This document shows positions 1 to 7,509 of a DNA stretch of 53,192 nt, piece after piece. Made by a program: the position numbers and the translations under genes. The stretch is from contig NZ_CALWJM010000015.1 of NCBI RefSeq assembly GCF_944381005.1, positions 1-53,192 on the forward strand, read 5' to 3'. Source of the stretch: an uncultured Butyricicoccus sp. (GTDB lineage Bacteria; Bacillota; Clostridia; Oscillospirales; Butyricicoccaceae). The stretch's first letter is position 1, and each line of letters begins with the position of its first letter. The notes beneath the pieces were generated by a model. The model made no database searches. It saw nothing but the letters and a program-made list of their open reading frames with translations, and was not told where the DNA came from.

Positions 1-39
1 TTTTCTTCCGGTTTCGCTTTCCTTGCGGTCAGCTTATTT

Positions 40-68
40 ATAATACCATATTGATTTGCCTCTGTCAA
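40..68 (-). promoter_or_regulatory. Leftward sigma-A promoter (proximal of a tandem pair)
   Basis: Read on the minus strand, TTGACA (68-63) and TATTAT (45-40) are separated by exactly 17 bp. Transcription would run left, out of the window. Together with the second copy at 145-173 it forms a tandem strong promoter pair of the kind used for rRNA, tRNA or other highly expressed operons. The gene served lies outside the window, so its identity is inference. Confidence 0.75.
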
Positions 69-119
69 CAAGTTTTTCCGTTTTTTTAAACTTATTTTTC
101 AAAAGCTCCCTATATGGTT

Positions 120-138
120 GTCACATACTTTATGTGAC
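120..138. promoter_or_regulatory. 19-bp palindrome between tandem leftward promoters
   Basis: GTCACATA-CTT-TATGTGAC is a perfect 8-bp inverted repeat with a 3-bp centre. It starts seven bases beyond the -10 of the distal leftward promoter, so it covers that promoter's start point. It could be an operator or a small hairpin at the 5' end of the distal transcript; the sequence does not decide. Confidence 0.5.
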
Positions 139-144
139 TTATTT

Positions 145-173
145 AGAATACCACCATTTTTTACAAATGTCAA
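145..173 (-). promoter_or_regulatory. Leftward sigma-A promoter (distal of the tandem pair)
   Basis: On the minus strand TTGACA (173-168) is followed after 17 bp by TATTCT (150-145). The surrounding bases resemble those of the proximal promoter (AATACCA beside the -10, TGTCAACAAG around the -35, as read on the plus strand), so the pair looks like a duplication of about 105 bp. Confidence 0.7.
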
Positions 174-242
174 CAAGATTTTCAAATTTTTCCTATATCT
201 ATATCTTCAAGTTTCTCCATCTTCCATTTTTTTATTCGTGTG

Positions 243-251
243 TGCTATAAT
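243..251 (+). promoter_or_regulatory. metA promoter (extended -10)
   Basis: TGCTATAAT is a perfect extended -10 element. No good -35 is present about 17 bp upstream (TTCCAT at best), which fits an extended -10 promoter. The implied leader is only about 33 bases, too short for a SAM riboswitch. Confidence 0.6.
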
Positions 252-290
252 GAAATAGGTTGCAACTACACAAAATAAAGGAGAGTCACC

Positions 291-1241
291 ATGCCCATAA
301 AAATTGCCGACAGTCTACCCGCACGCGCCGTGCTGGAATCGGAAAATATATTTGTTATGACCGAGCGACGCGCCATCACGCAGGATATCCGCCCATTGCG
401 CATTGCCCTGCTCAACCTGATGCCGCTTAAAATCACGACAGAAACCCAAATTTTGCGTTGTCTGTCCAACACGCCGCTACAAATCGAAATCGACCTCGTG
501 CAGACCGAGACGTATAAATCTACACACACACCCGAAGACCATCTTTTGACCTTCTACAAAACCTTCCACGACATCCGCAACAATCGCTATGATGGTCTGA
601 TTATCACCGGTGCACCGGTTGAGTTAATGGAATTTGAGCAGGTGGATTACTGGAACGAACTGGTAGAGATTATGGAATGGAGCAAAACTCATGTTCACTC
701 TACTTTACATATCTGCTGGGGTGCACAAGCAGGGCTTTATCATCATTACGGCGTGCCCAAGTATATCTTGCCCGAAAAAATGAGCGGTATTTTTGAACAC
801 CGTGTGCTCGTCCCCACCGAGCGCCTGCTACGCGGGTTCAATGATGTATTCTATGCGCCCCACAGCCGACACACCGAGGTACGCGCTTCGGATATCACCA
901 AGCATCCGGAACTGCGGTTGTTGTCAGTTTCTGACGAAGCCGGTGTCTATATTGTTGAAGCACGGGGCGGCAGGCAGATTTTTGTGTTCGGACATTCTGA
1001 ATATGACCGCGATACGCTCAAACAGGAATATTTCCGTGACCTCAGTCGCGGTATGAATCCACAAATCCCACGCCACTACTTCCCCGAAAACGACCCTACG
1101 CAGGAACCAAAAGTAACATGGCGGTCGCACGGGCAATTACTCTACACCAACTGGCTCAACTATTACGTTTATCAAACCACGCCTTACGACCTCAGCGCGG
1201 CGCAAGCACTGGAAGACCCATTTGACGACTGGGACAAATAA
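291..1241 (+). CDS. metA: Homoserine O-acetyltransferase (MetA/MetAA family)
   Basis: Activates the hydroxyl of homoserine in the first committed step of methionine biosynthesis; cytoplasmic. The 316-residue length is typical of the MetA family, a class I glutamine amidotransferase-like fold. The acyl-enzyme cysteine is Cys142 (ICWGAQAG) and the His/Glu pair is His235 and Glu237 (FGHSEYD). Residue 111, which sets acyl-donor choice in this family, is Glu (ITGAPVE); Glu here is associated with acetyl-CoA and Gly with succinyl-CoA, so acetyl transfer is predicted despite the enzyme's usual name. Start ATG at 291 follows AAAGGAG with good spacing. It is monocistronic or shares a transcript with the small ORF at 1299. 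No SAM riboswitch or T-box is visible upstream. Confidence 0.93.
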   Translation: MPIKIADSLPARAVLESENIFVMTERRAITQDIRPLRIALLNLMPLKITTETQILRCLSNTPLQIEIDLVQTETYKSTHTPEDHLLTFYKTFHDIRNNRYDGLIITGAPVELMEFEQVDYWNELVEIMEWSKTHVHSTLHICWGAQAGLYHHYGVPKYILPEKMSGIFEHRVLVPTERLLRGFNDVFYAPHSRHTEVRASDITKHPELRLLSVSDEAGVYIVEARGGRQIFVFGHSEYDRDTLKQEYFRDLSRGMNPQIPRHYFPENDPTQEPKVTWRSHGQLLYTNWLNYYVYQTTPYDLSAAQALEDPFDDWDK

Positions 1242-1298
1242 AAACCGTTGCATAACCACTTGCGCACGAACACATACTGTGTGTGAGGTGATGCAAGC

Positions 1299-1463
1299 AT
1301 GAACAAGCGTCCAAATCCACAGTCGGCTTGTTTCCGACTCGACCCGGAAAAGCGTCTATGCCCAACTACTGATAGTGCAAGTATTCGCACTTACCGTCTG
1401 GCTTCTCCGGACGAAATGGGTTTTCGCGTTGTGGATAACTTTTGTGAAGAACACATTCAATAG
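1299..1463 (+). CDS. Small protein of unknown function, 54 residues
   Basis: ATG at 1299 follows GAGGTGA with 8-base spacing, and the frame runs 54 codons to TAG at 1461-1463, only 11 bases before a hairpin terminator. The peptide begins MNKRPNPQSACFRLDPEKR and ends VVDNFCEEHIQ; it has three Cys, is hydrophilic, and shows no signal peptide or membrane segment. The RBS, codon use and position of the terminator argue for a real gene that length filters would miss. I do not recognise a family. It may be read through from metA or have its own promoter. Confidence 0.55.
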   Translation: MNKRPNPQSACFRLDPEKRLCPTTDSASIRTYRLASPDEMGFRVVDNFCEEHIQ

Positions 1464-1474
1464 AGACAAAATGC

Positions 1475-1506
1475 AAAAGTCCTGCCATGTGGCAGGACTT
1501 TTGTTC
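1475..1506. terminator. Bidirectional terminator between metA/small ORF and rex
   Basis: AAAAGTCCTGCC (1475-1486), loop ATGT, GGCAGGACTTTT (1491-1502): a 12-bp stem with A/T runs on both sides, so it can stop plus-strand transcripts from metA and minus-strand transcripts from rex. Confidence 0.88.
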
Positions 1507-1530
1507 TATTCACTTAGAAGAAAACCAAAA

Positions 1531-2172
1531 TCAATCGCTTTCCCCTTGATTGACCTGATAGCACAGCGTCATCAAATTGTCAGAAAAGTGTACGTTTTCG
1601 ACCGGCACGCCCAGATTTTCCATGTGTAAATCTTCACCTGTAAAATTCCACAATCCGCGCACGCCATGTTCGACTAAATCGCGTGCCAGTTGGGGCGCAA
1701 TGGCATGGGGCACGGTCAAAACCGCAATATCCGGCTTGTGCTGGTCAACATAAGCATAGAGTTCTGACACATCGCGCACGGTCACACCATTCATACCGCT
1801 GCCCACCACCATCCGGTCACAGTCGAATGCACACAAAAGCTGGAACCCATTGCTGGCGAAGTTGAAGTTTTTAATCAGCGCACGCCCCAAATTGCCTACA
1901 CCTATCAACACTGCCGTGTGTTGACGTTTTAGTCCCAAAATATCTTCAAGACCCTCGCACAGCTTTTCGATGTTGTATCCATACCCTTGCTGACCAAAGC
2001 CGCCGAAGCAGTTAAAATCCTGACGGATTTGGGAGGCCGTCAAGCCCAGCATTTCGGCAAGTTTGCGTGAGGAAATGCGCTGCTCTCCCGCGGCCCGAAG
2101 GGAGGACAAGTGGCGGTAATACCGCGGCAGGCGCTGAATGACCGCGCGGGACACGTTCTGCTTTTTCTCCAT
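1531..2172 (-). CDS. rex: Redox-sensing transcriptional repressor Rex
   Basis: DNA-binding repressor that senses NADH/NAD+ and releases its targets when NADH is high; in anaerobes it controls fermentation and energy genes. 213 residues. The N-terminal winged helix (about 1-80, with SRKLAEMLGLTASQIRQDF) is followed by a Rossmann domain with IGVGNLGRAL. The C-terminus contains NFTGEDL and NVHFSDNL, typical of Rex. Start follows AAAGGAGG. It is the last gene of an apparent acn-icd-rex operon, 27 bp after icd. Co-transcription would let NADH-producing isocitrate dehydrogenase be made together with the NADH sensor. No clear Rex box (TTGTGA-N6-TCACAA) was found in the 230 bp before acn. Confidence 0.93.
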   Translation of the reverse strand: MEKKQNVSRAVIQRLPRYYRHLSSLRAAGEQRISSRKLAEMLGLTASQIRQDFNCFGGFGQQGYGYNIEKLCEGLEDILGLKRQHTAVLIGVGNLGRALIKNFNFASNGFQLLCAFDCDRMVVGSGMNGVTVRDVSELYAYVDQHKPDIAVLTVPHAIAPQLARDLVEHGVRGLWNFTGEDLHMENLGVPVENVHFSDNLMTLCYQVNQGESD

Positions 2173-2199
2173 CCGGACGACCTCCTTTGTTGTGAGTGC

Positions 2200-3354
2200 T
2201 TACAGGGATGCAATGGTTTCCAATACATAGTCGGTGAACTGCTGTGCAGTTGCACCGGTGTCGCGTCCTGTAATGACATATTTCTTGTTTTCAAACATGC
2301 AGATATCCAGCGCGCGGTCAAGTTTCTTTGCCAGCTCAATTTCGCCGATGTGCTCCAGCAACATAACCGATGCGCGCAGTACAGAGGACGGGTCGGCATA
2401 CTGTGCACGCCCCTCCTGCACCATACGCGGTGCCGAGCCGTGGATAGCTTCAAACATAGCATATCGCTTGCCGATGTTTGCCGAGCCAGCCGTGCCCACG
2501 CCGCCCTGAATCTCGGCAGCCTCATCGGTGATGATATCGCCGTACAGGTTGGGCAGGACAAACACCTTGAAATCACGACGGCGCTTGTCGTCGATGAGCT
2601 TGGCAGTCATAATGTCAATGTACCAGTCGTCGAACTCTACTTCCGGGTATTCAGCAGCAACCTTTTGGCAGGTATCAAGGAACTTGCCGTCGGTGGTCTT
2701 GATGATGTTGGCTTTGGTTACGCACGAAACACGGTTTTTACCAGTCTTGCGCGCATAGTCAAACGCCAAACGCGCGATGCGCTCACAGCCCTGAGAGGTG
2801 GCAACGGTGAAGTCAATGAACAGGTCGTCGCCAATCTGCACGCCCTGCGAGCCGACAGCATAGCCACCTTCGGTGTTTTCGCGGTAGAACGTCCAATCAA
2901 TGCCCTGTTCGGGTACCTTGACCGGGCGCACATTGGCGAACAGGTCGAGCGCCTTGCGCATGGCAACGTTTGCCGACTCGACATTGGGCCACGGGTCACC
3001 CTTGCGCGGTGTAGTGGTTGGGCCTTTGAGAATGACATGGCAGGCTTTCAGTTCCTCCATGACATCGGGCGGAATAGCGCAGCCCAGTTCGGCGCGGCGC
3101 TCAATGGTCAAGCCATCAATCACGCGGAACTCAACCTTGCCCGCCTTTACCTTGTCTGCCAGCAGGGTTTCCAGTACATGCTGACCCATACCGGTAATCA
3201 TGGGGCCGATGCCGTCGCCGCCGCACACGCCGATGATGATTTTATCCAGCTTGGAATAATCCACAAAATCGCCCTGTTCCTTCATGGCTTGAATGCGGGC
3301 AAGCTGGCTTTCGACTACTTTTTCAAACTGTTCACGAGTCTTTTCGGGTAACAT
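2200..3354 (-). CDS. icd: Isocitrate dehydrogenase (NAD+ type)
   Basis: Oxidative decarboxylation of isocitrate to 2-oxoglutarate. 384 residues from ATG at 3354, chosen because AAGGAGG lies at ideal spacing and because the longer frame would run into aconitase. Family features are the nucleotide-binding GDGIGP near residue 50, the substrate-loop stretch ENTEGGYAVGSQ, and the cofactor-site EAIHGSAPR. The IHGSAP form is that of NAD-dependent enzymes rather than the THGTAP of NADP enzymes. Metal-binding acids lie in NLYGDIITDEAA. It follows acn by 19 bp and precedes rex. With aconitase it makes the 2-oxoglutarate needed for glutamate in an organism probably lacking a full TCA cycle (inference). 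Confidence 0.88.
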   Translation of the reverse strand: MLPEKTREQFEKVVESQLARIQAMKEQGDFVDYSKLDKIIIGVCGGDGIGPMITGMGQHVLETLLADKVKAGKVEFRVIDGLTIERRAELGCAIPPDVMEELKACHVILKGPTTTPRKGDPWPNVESANVAMRKALDLFANVRPVKVPEQGIDWTFYRENTEGGYAVGSQGVQIGDDLFIDFTVATSQGCERIARLAFDYARKTGKNRVSCVTKANIIKTTDGKFLDTCQKVAAEYPEVEFDDWYIDIMTAKLIDDKRRRDFKVFVLPNLYGDIITDEAAEIQGGVGTAGSANIGKRYAMFEAIHGSAPRMVQEGRAQYADPSSVLRASVMLLEHIGEIELAKKLDRALDICMFENKKYVITGRDTGATAQQFTDYVLETIASL

Positions 3355-3373
3355 ATTGGGGTTTCCTCCTTGA

Positions 3374-5293
3374 TTAGTGCTGCTGCTTTGCGTAGTTGAG
3401 TGTGCCGCCCGCCAGAAGCGCACCGCGCTGACGGTCGGAAACGTCACAATCGGCTAAGAACGTGCGGTCGCCACAAACCACAGTGACCGGACGACCTGCC
3501 GCGATTTCCTCACGCACATGGGGCAGCGAAATCTCTCCGCCCAGCGCAACGGCATCATAATCGGCCGGATTCTGGAAAGTCAGCGGCAAAATGCCAGAGT
3601 TGACCAGATTTGCCTTGTGGATACGGGCAAACGACTTCACCAATACGGCACGTACACCCAGATACAGCGGCACAAGGGCTGCGTGTTCACGCGACGAACC
3701 CTGTCCATAGTTGGCGCCGCCCACGATGACACCACCGCCCTGCTGCTTGCAGCGCTCAGGGAATTCGGGGTCAACGTTGATAAAGCAGTAATTGGAGTAA
3801 TACGGGATATTAGAGCGGTAGGGCAGCAACTTAGAGCCAGCCGGCAAAATGTGGTCGGTGGTAATGTTGTCCTCGGTCTTGAGCACAATCTTGCCGGTGT
3901 AGCTGTCCTCCAGCGCATGACCCAGCGGGAATGGCTTAATGTTAGGGCCGCGGCGTACTTCGACCGTGGACGGGTCGTCAGCGGGCGGTACAATCATGCC
4001 GTCATCAATGTCAAACTGTTCGGGCATCTGGATTTCGGGAGCTTCGCCCAGTGTGCGCGGGTCGGTCAGCACGCCGGTCAATGCCGATGCCGCTGCAACT
4101 TCGGGCGATACCAGATAAATCTGTGCATCCTGTGTACCAGAACGGCCTTCAAAGTTGCGGTTAAATGTGCGCAACGACACGCCTGCCGATTCAGGCGACT
4201 GACCCATACCGATGCACGGGCCGCACGCACATTCCAGAATACGCGCACCCGATGCAATGATATCGGCCAGTGCGCCGTTTTTCGCCAGCATGTGGAATAC
4301 CTGCATAGAGCCGGGGCTGATGGTCAGCGAGACATCGGGATGTACATGCTTGCCCTTGAGGATAGCAGCAACCTTCATCATATCATAATAAGAGGAGTTG
4401 GTGCACGAACCGATGCAGCACTGGTTGACCTTGATAGCACCGATTTCGGACACCGGCTTTACATTGTCCGGCATGTGCGGCATTGCTGCCAACGGGGTGA
4501 GGTTGTCCAAATCAACCATGTATTCCTCATCATATACTGCGTCGGGGTCGGACGACAGCGGCACATAAACATCTTCTCTGCCCTGTGCCTTGAGGAAAGA
4601 ACGGGTGACTTCGTCGGACGGGAAAATGGAAGTGGTTGCGCCCAACTCGGCACCCATGTTGGTGATGGTAGCGCGTTCGGGAACCGAAAGGGTTGCCACG
4701 CCCGGCCCGGCGTACTCGACAATCTTGCCCACGCCGCCCTTTACGGTCATCTGGCGCAGTACATCCAGAATGATATCCTTTGCTGCAACCCACGGCTTCA
4801 ATTTACCGGTCAAGGTGACACGCACCATCTTGGGCATGGGGATGTAATATGCACCGCCGCCCATTGCAACCGCGACGTCCAGACCGCCCGCGCCGAATGC
4901 CAGCATACCGATACCGCCGCCAGTCGGGGTGTGGGAGTCCGAACCGATGAGGGTCTTCCCCGGTGCGCCGAAGCGCTCCAAATGTACCTGATGGCAGATG
5001 CCGTTGCCTGCCTTAGAATAGTAGATACCGTGTTTTTTGGCTACTGTGCCAATATACTTGTGGTCGTCGGCGTTTTCAAAACCCGACTGTAAGGTATTGT
5101 GGTCGATATAAGCGACCGAGCGTTCAGTTTTTACCTTGTCCACACCCATCGCTTCAAATTGCAGGTAAGCCATTGTGCCTGTGGCATCCTGAGTCAGTGT
5201 CTGGTCGATGCGCAGGCCGATTTCCTGACCCGGCTCCATCGCGCCATCCACCAGATGCGCTTTCAAGATTTTTTCTGCAATCGTCATACCCAT
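3374..5293 (-). CDS. acnA: Aconitate hydratase
   Basis: Converts citrate to isocitrate with a [4Fe-4S] cluster. 639 residues, the shorter clostridial/mitochondrial-like form. Cluster ligands are in CCIGSCTNSS and CACGPCIGMGQSP. The swivel-domain active-site region has GGANYGQGSSREHAA and SFARIHKANLVNSG. Start ATG at 5293 (MGMTIAEK) follows AAGGAG; a second ATG two codons later is possible. The frame stays open about 130 bp upstream but that part does not look like aconitase. The 230 bp before it (5294-5523) hold two hairpins, CTGCGTTTT/AAAACGCAG around 5352-5373 and GGCTTTT/AAAAGCC around 5448-5472, but no promoter I would defend. First gene of acn-icd-rex. Confidence 0.92.
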   Translation of the reverse strand: MGMTIAEKILKAHLVDGAMEPGQEIGLRIDQTLTQDATGTMAYLQFEAMGVDKVKTERSVAYIDHNTLQSGFENADDHKYIGTVAKKHGIYYSKAGNGICHQVHLERFGAPGKTLIGSDSHTPTGGGIGMLAFGAGGLDVAVAMGGGAYYIPMPKMVRVTLTGKLKPWVAAKDIILDVLRQMTVKGGVGKIVEYAGPGVATLSVPERATITNMGAELGATTSIFPSDEVTRSFLKAQGREDVYVPLSSDPDAVYDEEYMVDLDNLTPLAAMPHMPDNVKPVSEIGAIKVNQCCIGSCTNSSYYDMMKVAAILKGKHVHPDVSLTISPGSMQVFHMLAKNGALADIIASGARILECACGPCIGMGQSPESAGVSLRTFNRNFEGRSGTQDAQIYLVSPEVAAASALTGVLTDPRTLGEAPEIQMPEQFDIDDGMIVPPADDPSTVEVRRGPNIKPFPLGHALEDSYTGKIVLKTEDNITTDHILPAGSKLLPYRSNIPYYSNYCFINVDPEFPERCKQQGGGVIVGGANYGQGSSREHAALVPLYLGVRAVLVKSFARIHKANLVNSGILPLTFQNPADYDAVALGGEISLPHVREEIAAGRPVTVVCGDRTFLADCDVSDRQRGALLAGGTLNYAKQQH

Positions 5294-5523
5294 ACTATCA
5301 AATCGCTCCTTGTTGTCTTGACAGACGCACCCTACCGATGCGCCCTGCGTTTTTGCGAAAACGCAGCAAAAAATGGCGGCTTCCACAGCCTTCTCCACGG
5401 CGGGAACGCCCGCGCCGTGCCCCAATGTGTATCTTTACAAAATCGGTTGGCTTTTGCCCAGCGCAAAAAGCCTTTTATTATTGTACCGCATTTGCGCCCA
5501 ATTTACCAGAACTTTTTGCCCGC

Positions 5524-6552
5524 TCAGCGAATTTTTCCACAAATATCTTCGGTGATTTCGGCAGTAGCAAAGGCGTTCTGCGCGGTGTGCCCCAAGTGCC
5601 CGGCTTGATATTCATAATACGCCTGCGCACCAATCATGGCGGCATTGTCGCCGCACAGCGCGAGCGGCGGCAGATACAGACGAACCTGTTTTTGCTTTGC
5701 CATGTCGGTCAGCGCACGGCGCAGCCAAGAATTTGCTGCCACACCGCCCGCACACACTACATCTTTTACGCCGGTCTGTTCGACCGCGTGCGCCAGTCGG
5801 GGCACCAGCGTTTCAACGACTGCATGGCAGAACGAAGCCGCCAAGCCTGCTTTGTCCAGCGTCTGCCCTTTTTGCTCGGCATTGTGCGCCAGATTGATGA
5901 CCGCGGTTTTCAGGCCGGAGAATGAAAAGTCCATCGGTGCATCTTTCACGCGGCTGACCGGTAATGGATAGGCGGCAGGGTCGCCGCCCTCGGCCATTTT
6001 ATCAATCTTGGGGCCGCCCGGATAGCCCACGCCCAGCACACGCGCCACTTTGTCAAAGGCTTCACCAGCCGCATCGTCACGGGTACCGCCCAAGATTTCA
6101 AACTTGGTGTAATCGTCAACGCGCACAATCAGCGAATGTCCACCCGATGCCACAAGCGTCAAAAACGGCGGTTTGAGTTCGGGAAACGCCAGATAATTGG
6201 CGGCGATATGGCCGCGAATGTGATGGACGGGCACAAAGGGCTTGCCCAGTGCAAAGGCAAGCGACTTGCCGAAGTTCGCCCCGACCAGCACCGCGCCAAT
6301 CAAGCCAGGTGCACACGTCGCCGCAACTGCGTCCACGTCGTCAGCGGTCAATCCTGCCGTGTGCAACGCCGCATCGGTCACGCGCACAACTGCCTGCATA
6401 TGCCCACGCGACGCGATTTCGGGCACAACCCCACCATACAGCGCATGGGTTTCCACCTGTGAGTCAATGATATTGGATAAAATTGTACGGCCATCTGCGA
6501 TGACTGCCGCGGCAGTCTCGTCGCAAGATGACTCGATAGCTAAAATGTTCAT
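5524..6552 (-). CDS. tsaD: tRNA N6-adenosine threonylcarbamoyltransferase TsaD
   Basis: Transfers the threonylcarbamoyl group to A37 of ANN-decoding tRNAs (t6A). 342 residues, standard length. The ASKHA-fold ATPase begins MNILAIESSCDETAAAV; metal-binding histidines lie in HHIRGH; VASGGHS and VCAGGVAANSWLR are family motifs. Start follows AAGGGGAG. It follows rimI by 44 bp. The usual partners tsaB and tsaE are not in the window, although rimI, often their neighbour, is. Confidence 0.95.
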   Translation of the reverse strand: MNILAIESSCDETAAAVIADGRTILSNIIDSQVETHALYGGVVPEIASRGHMQAVVRVTDAALHTAGLTADDVDAVAATCAPGLIGAVLVGANFGKSLAFALGKPFVPVHHIRGHIAANYLAFPELKPPFLTLVASGGHSLIVRVDDYTKFEILGGTRDDAAGEAFDKVARVLGVGYPGGPKIDKMAEGGDPAAYPLPVSRVKDAPMDFSFSGLKTAVINLAHNAEQKGQTLDKAGLAASFCHAVVETLVPRLAHAVEQTGVKDVVCAGGVAANSWLRRALTDMAKQKQVRLYLPPLALCGDNAAMIGAQAYYEYQAGHLGHTAQNAFATAEITEDICGKIR

Positions 6553-6596
6553 ATGCTCTCCCCTTGTCTAACCGCGCCCGGCGCGGTGTGTCTGTC

Positions 6597-7040
6597 TCAC
6601 GCACGGCGTAGCGTTAATGTCATTAGCAATGCGTCCTCGGTCGGCGCACGGTAAAAGTTTTTGCGCCGTCCAACCGGTTCATAGCCCGCCGCCGTATACA
6701 AGGCGATGGCGGGCGCGTTGGATGCGCGCACTTCGAGCGTCACAAACGCCAGATTTTGCGCCCGTGCGCGTGTCTCCAGCTCGGTCAGCAATGTGCGGGC
6801 AACGCCCTGCCGCCGGTGCGCCGGGTCTACGGCTACGTTTGTGATATACCCTTCATCGAGCACGGTCTGACAGCCCACATAGCCCACTGGCACGCCGGTT
6901 TCATCTTGGGCGACCAAAAACAAACCTTTGCCCAGTTCTTCGCGCAGGGCATCTGCACTCCACGGCGCATGAAAACACGCCCGCTCGATACTGGCTAACC
7001 CTTCTATATGCTGCTCCTGCATGGGCAAAATGTTTATCAT
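6597..7040 (-). CDS. rimI: Ribosomal protein S18-alanine N-acetyltransferase RimI
   Basis: GNAT-fold acetyltransferase, 147 residues. The acetyl-CoA loop is VDPAHRRQGVARTLL (motif A), preceded by GYITNVAV; the C-terminal AIALYTAAGYEPVGRRKNFY matches RimI. Its start overlaps the stop of the upstream phosphatase gene by four bases (ATGA), indicating translational coupling. RimI next to tsaD is a widely conserved arrangement. Confidence 0.88.
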   Translation of the reverse strand: MINILPMQEQHIEGLASIERACFHAPWSADALREELGKGLFLVAQDETGVPVGYVGCQTVLDEGYITNVAVDPAHRRQGVARTLLTELETRARAQNLAFVTLEVRASNAPAIALYTAAGYEPVGRRKNFYRAPTEDALLMTLTLRRA

Positions 7041-7489
7041 ACGCGCTTCTCCAGATTGCCAATCAGGGTGCGCACGTCGTCGGCAAGCTGTGCGGCACAG
7101 GCGCGATAGGTTTCCAGCGTGCCGCCGAACGGGTCAGCCACATCATGTGGCGCGAGCGTGAACACCTTCTCCTGTGCCCACGGCATCGCCTGTACCAAGC
7201 GGTCATAATGTGCGGCGGTCATGCACACCAGATACCGCGCCTGTCGTGCCAATTCGGGCGTGAGTTGGCGGGCGCGATGGCCGGACAGGTCGGCGCCCAA
7301 TTCCTGAGCGGCCTGCTCTGCATATTCGGACGCGGGTAAACCCTCATGCGCAAACAATCCAGCAGACGAAGCGTGCAGACCAGTGCGGGCCTCGCCGTCC
7401 AGTGCGCGGAACAGCCCCTCAGCCATCGGACTGCGGCAAGTGTTACCTGTACAAACAAAAATCAGTTCTTCCATATTATCGCGTTCCAT
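7037..7489 (-). CDS. Low-molecular-weight protein-tyrosine (or arginine) phosphatase
   Basis: 150 residues. The P-loop CTGNTCRS puts the nucleophile at Cys13 and the Arg at 19, and the general-acid loop is ADPFGG. In Firmicutes this family includes YwlE-type arginine phosphatases, which have Thr in the P-loop (CTGNTCR), as seen here; arginine phosphatase activity is therefore plausible but unproven. ATG at 7489 is preferred over the one at 7474 because a G-rich Shine-Dalgarno lies 11 bases upstream. It starts 20 bp after polA and overlaps rimI, so it is inside a polA-phosphatase-rimI-tsaD operon. Confidence 0.85.
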   Translation of the reverse strand: MERDNMEELIFVCTGNTCRSPMAEGLFRALDGEARTGLHASSAGLFAHEGLPASEYAEQAAQELGADLSGHRARQLTPELARQARYLVCMTAAHYDRLVQAMPWAQEKVFTLAPHDVADPFGGTLETYRACAAQLADDVRTLIGNLEKRV

Positions 7490-7509
7490 TCTGAGGTTAT
7501 CCCCCCTAT

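Noticed and set aside
252..290. SAM riboswitch or T-box before metA
   Set aside because: The leader is about 33 bases and holds only the RBS.
3518..5092. Open frame of 524 codons opposite aconitase
   Set aside because: Antisense shadow of a gene with clear motifs; no Shine-Dalgarno, no recognisable protein. The same applies to the long frames opposite icd (2110-3351), pfp (13583-15073) and gatA/gatB (30917-32476).
5294..5425. N-terminal extension of aconitase
   Set aside because: The open frame upstream of 5293 does not resemble aconitase and passes the RBS.
5294..5523. Rex box and promoter upstream of acn
   Set aside because: No TTGTGA-N6-TCACAA match and no -35/-10 pair of acceptable quality; only two hairpins.
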